Shown one piece after another: positions 58,066 to 64,000 of a stretch of DNA of 64,000 bases. Each line of letters opens with the position of its first letter. Position 1 is the stretch's first letter. Made by a program: the position numbers and the translations under genes. The stretch covers positions 19,811 to 83,810 of the forward strand of contig NZ_KK211068.1 in assembly GCF_000620085.1 (NCBI RefSeq), given 5' to 3'. This DNA comes from Marinobacterium jannaschii DSM 6295 (GTDB taxonomy: Bacteria; Pseudomonadota; Gammaproteobacteria; Pseudomonadales; Balneatricaceae). Under the pieces are notes generated by a model. It made no database searches. It was not told the origin of the DNA and saw nothing but the letters and a program-made list of their open reading frames with translations.

Positions 58066-59343
58066 ATGACTAATACTCCACAGGGAACCGGAGCACTTCG
58101 CCAGCTGATGCAGGGCTTTATTGCCGAACGCCTGCAAAGCAAGGTGGAAAAGCTGGCACCGGATGACCCTCGCTATGAAAAGCTGCAACAGCAATATCAA
58201 TACGCCAACTGGCTGGAGGACGCCGCCCGGCGAGTCAGCCAGCTGCAGGTGGTCACCCACTCGCTGAAGGCGGTGCATCCCGATGCCCGTGGCACTAATC
58301 TCTTCGTCGAGCCCGACAACCTAAACCAACACCCGCTAATCGGCAGTCATCTGCTGGATGATAACTTTGCGCCTGATGTTGTCGGCAATGCTGCCGCATT
58401 AGATGTCTATAAATTTCTGAAGCTGGAACAAGACGGTGCTAGCCTGCTAAGCCTGGCAAAGGCTGGTGATGCCGCTTTTAAAGCGGCACTCAGCGACAAC
58501 CCAGAACAAGCCGATGCATGGTGCAGTGCCTTTGCCGGTATCACCGAAGGCGGTACAGCCCCCTCCAGCCACAGTCGCGCCAAGCAGCTGTACTGGCTCG
58601 TCGGTGAAGACCCGACCGATAACGATGATTACCATCTACTGGCGCCGCTGCATGCCACCTCGCTCACGCATCGAATATTCACTGAACTGAATGAGTGTCG
58701 CTTTGGCGATGCGTTCAAAGCAGCCCGTCAGGCCCGGCGCGATAAAAAGGAAGGCCAGCCTTACTACGACTATCCCAACCTGGCGGTACGTAAGCTAGGT
58801 GGGACTAAGCCGCAGAATATATCCCAACTTAATAGCGAACGGGGCGGAGTCAATTATCAACTGGCTTCCCTGCCTCCAGTCTGGCGCACCCAGGCCGTGC
58901 GTCCCATTTACAACACCGATTCGGCGATCGGCAGCTATCACCGTCGTCAGAATGTACGCCAAGCGTTGAAGCAGTTGCTGCGTTTGCTAAAAACAGCCGC
59001 AGACAATATGCGAGTCCACCTGCTGATTGATGAACAGATCGACACACTGCTAGATGAGCTGATTCTGTTTAGCGCGGAGCTACGTAGCCTGACACCAGGC
59101 TGGAGCAATCACCCGGATTGCCGTCTGCTCGACTGGCAACGCTGCTGGCTCGATAGCGGTGCTGAGTTTGATGAGGAGCCGCCCACGCAATGGACCACCG
59201 AAGTCTGTCGCAGCTTCGCCCTATGGCTGAACCAGCAATTGAAAAATGCAGACCTCCTCACCGCCGACCAGGAACATAACGAATGGGCACGCAGGATGAA
59301 AAAACGCCTGCATGAGCTGGAAGAGGAGCTACAGCATGACTGA
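58066..59343 (+). CDS. csy1: Csy1 / Cas8f, large subunit of the type I-F Csy complex
   Basis: 425-residue Cas8f. With Csy2 it holds the crRNA 5' handle and recognises the CC PAM. It starts at 58066 with GAGG 5 nt upstream. Features: YQYANWLEDAARRVSQLQVVTHSLKAVHPDARGTNLF, the central SKAKQL-like SRAKQLYWL, and SLPPVWRTQAVRPIYNTDSAIGSY near residue 270. It ends 8 nt inside csy2. It is the first gene of the csy1-2-3-4 operon, separated from cas2-3 by about 960 bp. Confidence 0.95.
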   Translation: MTNTPQGTGALRQLMQGFIAERLQSKVEKLAPDDPRYEKLQQQYQYANWLEDAARRVSQLQVVTHSLKAVHPDARGTNLFVEPDNLNQHPLIGSHLLDDNFAPDVVGNAAALDVYKFLKLEQDGASLLSLAKAGDAAFKAALSDNPEQADAWCSAFAGITEGGTAPSSHSRAKQLYWLVGEDPTDNDDYHLLAPLHATSLTHRIFTELNECRFGDAFKAARQARRDKKEGQPYYDYPNLAVRKLGGTKPQNISQLNSERGGVNYQLASLPPVWRTQAVRPIYNTDSAIGSYHRRQNVRQALKQLLRLLKTAADNMRVHLLIDEQIDTLLDELILFSAELRSLTPGWSNHPDCRLLDWQRCWLDSGAEFDEEPPTQWTTEVCRSFALWLNQQLKNADLLTADQEHNEWARRMKKRLHELEEELQHD

Positions 59344-60301
59344 TCCGCAACATCTGCTGGTACTGCCCCGGCTACGTATCCAAAACGCCAATGCGATCTC
59401 CAGCCCTTTGACCTGGGGTTTTCCGGCAATGAGCGCCTTTACTGGCTTTATGCAGGCGCTGGAGCGCAAGGTCATGCATCTGGGGCTGATGTTTGAAGGT
59501 ATTGGGGTGGTCTGTCACCAACACCAGGCACAAACCAGCCGGGGCTTTGTCCATCAGTTCCACCAAACCCGTAACCCGGTGGGCAAAGATGGCAAGACGG
59601 CCGCCATCGTCGAAGAGGGACGAATCCACCTTGAAGTTACACTGATTCTGGCTGTCAGGGGTGACGCCTGCCAGGAGCCTGATAAATATAGCCGCGCCCG
59701 CACCGTTGCTGAAGTGGCTGAGATAGCTGCAGGTATGAGGATCGCTGGCGGTTCAGTGCTGCCCGGCGAGCAACGCTATCAACCGGAGCTGATCAATATC
59801 GCAGGCCCGGAGGGCGATAAAGCGTTTCGCCGCCTGCGCCGTCGCTGCCTGCCTGGATTTGCCCTGGTACTGCGCGATGACCTTCTACACAGTCATCATC
59901 AAAGCCTACAGGCCGAACAACCCGATACAGACCTGCTGGATGCCTGGCTGGATATGAACCGCCTGCACCATCAATATGGCCCGCACCAGGTGACCGATGC
60001 CAACGGAAAGGCCAGCGAACAGATCGGTTGGTACTCCCAACGATCCCCCGGCTGGCTGGTCCCGATTCCTGTGGGGTATGGCGGCCTGTCTGAGCTTCAC
60101 CCGGCGGGCACTGTAAGCGGTACCCGCGACAGCACCACCCCCGTGTGTTTTGTAGAAAGCCTCTACTCGATGGGACAGTGGCTAAGCCCTCACCGACTGC
60201 AATCCGCCCGTCAACTGCTCTGGTATGTGGATAACAATCTCTACCAGCAGCGCTACCGACTGAACAACGATTATGCCCCTCTGGCGGGCAATGACGCATA
60301 A
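59336..60301 (+). CDS. csy2: Csy2 / Cas5f, type I-F Csy complex subunit
   Basis: 321-residue Cas5f that binds the crRNA 5' handle with Csy1. The start taken is 59336 (MTDPQHLLVLPRLRIQNANAIS), 8 nt inside csy1 with GAGGAG upstream; a longer frame to 59312 lacks a ribosome-binding site. Family segments: SSPLTWGFPAMSAFTGFMQALERK and GWYSQRSPGWLVPIPVGYGGL. Confidence 0.95.
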   Translation: MTDPQHLLVLPRLRIQNANAISSPLTWGFPAMSAFTGFMQALERKVMHLGLMFEGIGVVCHQHQAQTSRGFVHQFHQTRNPVGKDGKTAAIVEEGRIHLEVTLILAVRGDACQEPDKYSRARTVAEVAEIAAGMRIAGGSVLPGEQRYQPELINIAGPEGDKAFRRLRRRCLPGFALVLRDDLLHSHHQSLQAEQPDTDLLDAWLDMNRLHHQYGPHQVTDANGKASEQIGWYSQRSPGWLVPIPVGYGGLSELHPAGTVSGTRDSTTPVCFVESLYSMGQWLSPHRLQSARQLLWYVDNNLYQQRYRLNNDYAPLAGNDA

Positions 60302-60314
60302 AAGGACTTAAATC

Positions 60315-61352
60315 ATGAGCACAACTCCATTGAAAACCGCTTCTGTACTGGCATTCGAACGTAAACTGGATCCATCCGATGCCTTGATGTATGCCGGTCG
60401 CTGGGATGACCGCAAAGACAGCAGCGTCTGGCCCGCCATTGCAGTGCAGGAAAAGTCGGTGCGCGGCACTATCTCCAACCGCCTGAAAGGCAGCAAGGCT
60501 GACCCGGCCAAGCTGGATGCTGAAATCTCCAACCCCAACCTGCAAACCGTCGATACCGCTGCCCTGCCCGCCGAGGCGGACACCCTGAAAGTACGCTTTA
60601 CCCTGCGTATCCTGGGCGGCACCGGCACGCCCTCAGCCTGCAACAGCGCTCCCTACCAGGCCCGACTGCAGGAGGTGGTAAAGGGGTACGCTGAAGAGCA
60701 AGGCTTTGCCACCCTGGCCTGGCGTTATGCTTGTAACCTGGCCAATGGCCGTTTCCTGTGGCGCAACCGGGTCGGTGCAGAGGCAGTAGAAGTACAGATT
60801 AATCAGCTCGAAAAAGGCGCGTCCGCACAAAGCTGGAGCTTCGATGCGCAAACCCTGTCACTGCGTCATTTCGATGCCAACGACACGGCAAAAGACAATC
60901 TGACCACCCTGGCTGAAGCGATAGAAAATGGCCTTAATGGCGAGCGCTATACCCTGCTGGAAATTACTGCCTTTGTGCGGCTGGGTGCTGGCCAGGAAGT
61001 GTTTCCTTCACAGGAGCTGATTCTGGATCGGGGCCGGGGCGATAAAAGCCGCACCCTATATCAGGTCAATGAGATCGCCGGTATCCACTCTCAGAAGCTG
61101 GGCAATGCGATCCGCACTATCGACGACTGGTACCCGCAAACCGAAGCGACTGAAGGGCTTGGCCCCATCGCTGCCGAACCCTATGGCTCCGTCACCACCC
61201 GCGGTATGGCCTGCCGCCAGCCAAAACAGAAGGAAGACTTCTACTCCCTGCTGGATAACTGGCTGCTGAAAGAGAAAGTACCAAGCGTAGAGAACCAACA
61301 CTATGTGATGGCTATCCTGATTCGCGGCGGAGTGTTTGGGGAGGCCAACTGA
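60315..61352 (+). CDS. csy3: Csy3 / Cas7f, backbone subunit of the type I-F Csy complex
   Basis: 345-residue Cas7f; six copies normally coat the guide in 6-nt steps, flipping out every sixth base. It begins [23 protein letters not shown] and holds [11 protein letters not shown] and [28 protein letters not shown] lies 9 nt upstream of the ATG. It overlaps csy4 by 1 nt (TGATG). Confidence 0.96.
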   Translation: MSTTPLKTASVLAFERKLDPSDALMYAGRWDDRKDSSVWPAIAVQEKSVRGTISNRLKGSKADPAKLDAEISNPNLQTVDTAALPAEADTLKVRFTLRILGGTGTPSACNSAPYQARLQEVVKGYAEEQGFATLAWRYACNLANGRFLWRNRVGAEAVEVQINQLEKGASAQSWSFDAQTLSLRHFDANDTAKDNLTTLAEAIENGLNGERYTLLEITAFVRLGAGQEVFPSQELILDRGRGDKSRTLYQVNEIAGIHSQKLGNAIRTIDDWYPQTEATEGLGPIAAEPYGSVTTRGMACRQPKQKEDFYSLLDNWLLKEKVPSVENQHYVMAILIRGGVFGEAN

Positions 61353-61915
61353 TGCTGAGCCACTATCTGGAGATCAGCATCCTGCCAGACCCGGAGTTCA
61401 GCACCCCGATGCTGATGAACGCCCTGCTATGCAAACTGCACCGGGCACTGGTTAGCCAGCCAGAGGTGGAAGTCGCTCTCAGCTTTCCGGGATACAGTCG
61501 TGATCCGCGTTCACTGGGAGACCGACTTCGCCTCCACGGCAGCGCCGATGCACTGGATCAGTTAGGTAACAGCTGGCTACGCGGTATGGCAGACCATATC
61601 AACAGCACCGGGATTGAACCGATCCCGCAGACAGCTAGCTACTGCACAGTGCGCCGCCGTCAGTTTAAATCCAGTGCCGAGCGGTTACGCCGCCGCCGTA
61701 TGAAGCGCCATGGCGAAAGCTATGAGCAAGCCGCAGCACTGATTCCTGATAGTGTGGAACGCAAGTCACAGCTGCCCTTTGCCACTCTGCGCAGCACCAG
61801 CAGCGGCCAGCAGTTCCAGCTATTTATCGAGCAGAGCGAAGCTACGGCAGAACCGAAAGACGGGACCTTTAACCGCTACGGTTTAAGCCAGCAAGCCACC
61901 GTACCCTGGTTTTAA
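61352..61915 (+). CDS. cas6f: Csy4 / Cas6f, crRNA-processing endoribonuclease
   Basis: 187 residues, the same length as the Pseudomonas enzyme. It cuts the pre-crRNA at the 3' base of each repeat stem. The catalytic His30 (CKLHRAL), Ser148 (TLRSTSSGQ) and Tyr176 (FNRYGLS) are all present, as is the arginine-rich RNA-binding helix SAERLRRRRMKRH (108-120). The protein ends with the family signature VPWF. It recognises the CTGCC/GGCAG stem found in both arrays and in the two pseudo-repeats upstream of csy1. Confidence 0.97.
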   Translation: MLSHYLEISILPDPEFSTPMLMNALLCKLHRALVSQPEVEVALSFPGYSRDPRSLGDRLRLHGSADALDQLGNSWLRGMADHINSTGIEPIPQTASYCTVRRRQFKSSAERLRRRRMKRHGESYEQAAALIPDSVERKSQLPFATLRSTSSGQQFQLFIEQSEATAEPKDGTFNRYGLSQQATVPWF

Positions 61916-62043
61916 CCCTTTTTTGGGGCTGATTTTTCAGCCCTTTTAAATCAACAACATAGCGTTTACCCCGAAAAAAGGGGTAAACGCGGCATTTACT
62001 GCCAAGCTCTTTAAAAATAAGGAATAAACCGGCTACACTTCTA
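61916..62043 (+). other. Leader of CRISPR array 2
   Basis: 128 bases between csy4 and the first repeat. It shares with leader 1 an IHF-type site (AATCAACAACATA, 61949-61961; one mismatch to consensus) ending 83 bases before the repeat, a CCCC-G-A6-GGGG element (about 61969-61984), and AAGCTCTTTAAAAA about 35 bases before the repeat. Array 2 therefore grows at 62044. Confidence 0.8.
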
Positions 62044-64000
62044 CTTCACTGCCGCACAGGCAGCTAAGAAACATCTCAGCAGTCGATGTAAGGAGCTGAC
62101 TAACTTCACTGCCGCACAGGCAGCTAAGAAAGACAGCGCTAAACGGGTGTTTGTGGATCTGCACTTCACTGCCGCACAGGCAGCTAAGAAAATAGCGATG
62201 CTGGATCCCGCAATCAATGCAGTCTTCACTGCCGCACAGGCAGCTAAGAAAAGTGCCAGCTTCCAGCTATCAAAGCGCTTATACTTCACTGCCGCACAGG
62301 CAGCTAAGAAACACGCCCAGGCAGGCAGCCCCGCAGACACAGTCTTCACTGCCGCACAGGCAGCTAAGAAAAGTGCCAGCTTCCAGCTATCAAAGCGCTT
62401 ATACTTCACTGCCGCACAGGCAGCTAAGAAACACGCCCAGGCAGGCAGCCCCGCAGACACAGTCTTCACTGCCGCACAGGCAGCTAAGAAACGGTGGAAG
62501 CGAGCACCGTCAGATAATCTGCTCTTCACTGCCGCACAGGCAGCTAAGAAATGCGAAATATTCGTAATGCGCCCCCTGATCCCCTTCACTGCCGCACAGG
62601 CAGCTAAGAAAGTGACACCGGAGTCTAAGACCAGATTGCTCTCCTTCACTGCCGCACAGGCAGCTAAGAAATGCAGGAAGCAGGATTGATGGCAAAAATC
62701 AGACTTCACTGCCGCACAGGCAGCTAAGAAATCAGATACCCGGGCCGGTTTTCGGCGGATCAGCTTCACTGCCGCACAGGCAGCTAAGAAAACCGCCAGA
62801 ACACCAATACAACGGCCGTAGCACTTCACTGCCGCACAGGCAGCTAAGAAATGGATATCGAGACAGATGAAAAGGGCCGCAACCTTCACTGCCGCACAGG
62901 CAGCTAAGAAAGCTACCGAACCTCTTGCCTGCTAACGCAACGTCTTCACTGCCGCACAGGCAGCTAAGAAATTCACCCGCCAGCGCACCCAGCGGGCTAT
63001 ATCCTTCACTGCCGCACAGGCAGCTAAGAAAATAAAGATCAATGGCATAGATATGCCGCTTTACTTCACTGCCGCACAGGCAGCTAAGAAAATTGTACCA
63101 ATTACCCACATAGTGGAAGAGGGCTTCACTGCCGCACAGGCAGCTAAGAAAAATGAAACCCGTGTGGCAGCGCTGGATACTCGCTTCACTGCCGCACAGG
63201 CAGCTAAGAAAACTATCGAGGGTTAACGATGAAAGTCGGTCAACTTCACTGCCGCACAGGCAGCTAAGAAAAGAACCCCAGCGTGTTGCTTACGCCGGTT
63301 GTGCTTCACTGCCGCACAGGCAGCTAAGAAAAATAATGCCGCTGTCACCGCAACATCGACCGCCTTCACTGCCGCACAGGCAGCTAAGAAAAATCGAAGT
63401 CATAAACGGCTTTTCGCGGCATACTTCACTGCCGCACAGGCAGCTAAGAAAATCGATTATTTCCATTCCATTCAATTGGAGGCCTTCACTGCCGCACAGG
63501 CAGCTAAGAAATTGCATAATCGCCCAGCCCATTGCCTACAGAACTTCACTGCCGCACAGGCAGCTAAGAAAACCGGCAGCGCTTGCCTAATGACTGTAGC
63601 CACCTTCACTGCCGCACAGGCAGCTAAGAAAAAGGAGATTCCCCGCCGGGGCGTGCCGCATATCTTCACTGCCGCACAGGCAGCTAAGAAAAGCTCGCCA
63701 GCGCGAACACCCAGCAATAGGTACTTCACTGCCGCACAGGCAGCTCAGAAATGAAGGGCAGTCATACATGCTTTTGTGCCTGTGTTCACTGCCGCACAGG
63801 CAGCTCAGAAAATCAGGCCCGTATTTTTTCTGACACTCATCGTGTTCACTGCCGCACAGGCAGCTCAGAAATTACGACCCTGAATTACGTTTTTCATCCT
63901 TTAGTTCACTGCCGCACAGGCAGCTCAGAAATACTGTCCAACCGCTTTTAGCTGGCTGTTTCAGTTCACTGCCGCACAGGCAGCTTAGAAAAATACAGTG
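62044..64000 (+). CRISPR. Type I-F CRISPR array 2 (33 repeats in window, continues or ends at the edge)
   Basis: Repeats start every 60 bases exactly from 62044 to 63964: 28-nt repeats and 32 complete 32-nt spacers. The common repeat starts CTTCA, with stem CTGCC/GGCAG, loop GCACA and handle CTAAGAAA. It differs from array 1 at positions 1 (C for G) and 12 (C for T). Repeats 29-32 have the handle CTCAGAAA and repeat 33 has CTTAGAAA; repeats 30-33 start with G. Spacers 4 and 5 recur as spacers 6 and 7. The last 9 bases after repeat 33 may be a spacer or the trailer. Confidence 0.98.

Noticed and set aside
62147..63951. Several open frames with a periodic FTAAQAAK or SLPHRQLR pattern inside array 2 (and similar in array 1)
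   Set aside because: They are translations of the 28-nt repeats and are not genes.

Overview
The window is a chromosomal segment of a marine-type gammaproteobacterium. Gene order gyrA-serC-pheA-hisC-(tyrA-aroA)-cmk-rpsA-ihfB-lapA-lapB-pyrF, with ubiG-mupP-yciK divergent from gyrA, matches the arrangement known in Pseudomonas and Oceanospirillales. The fused TyrA-AroA protein, the TRAP transporter, the phosphonate-uptake genes and a medium-high GC content point to an Oceanospirillaceae-like organism. The genus cannot be fixed from the sequence alone.

Layout. 0-2.2 kb: end of a 2-aminoethylphosphonate-type ABC uptake locus (ATPase fragment, binding protein, GntR/HutC regulator) with a palindromic operator. 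2.3-8 kb: pyruvate dehydrogenase E2 (three lipoyl domains) and E1, and a PdhR regulator. 8.4-16 kb: TRAP transporter dctPQM, a D-lactate dehydrogenase-type FAD/Fe-S protein, UspA and an auxin-efflux-type carrier. PdhR-type operators lie before both pdhR and dctP, so pyruvate and lactate metabolism look co-regulated. 16-31 kb: ROK kinase, ComEA-like protein, pyrF, lapAB, ihfB, rpsA, cmk, aromatic amino acid and serine genes, gyrA. 31-39 kb: ubiG, mupP, yciK, rluB, an H-NS-like protein, yciO, rnm, yciB, yciI, an OmpA-like protein and a DsrE/rhodanese pair. 39-51.6 kb: purL, mltF, tadA, guaA, guaB, xseA, M23 peptidase.

51.6-64 kb is a complete type I-F CRISPR-Cas locus: leader and array 1 (9 repeats), cas1, cas2-3, a reversed Doc toxin-antitoxin pair, csy1-csy2-csy3-csy4(cas6f), then leader and array 2 (33 repeats in the window, running to the edge). 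The two leaders are homologous and carry IHF-type sites at the same distance from their first repeats.

The main discovery candidate lies between the Doc module and csy1. On the minus strand two degenerate I-F repeats (57858-57872 and 57903-57930) bracket a 30-nt pseudo-spacer. Its first 16 bases match a site at 57965-57980 directly upstream of the likely csy1 promoter. The only two mismatches are at positions 6 and 12, the bases flipped out in type I Cascade, and a correct I-F PAM (CC) precedes the site. This is the expected signature of a crRNA-like guide (CreR/CreA type) that lets the Csy complex repress its own operon. Here it sits beside, and points into, a protein toxin-antitoxin module embedded in the cas cluster.
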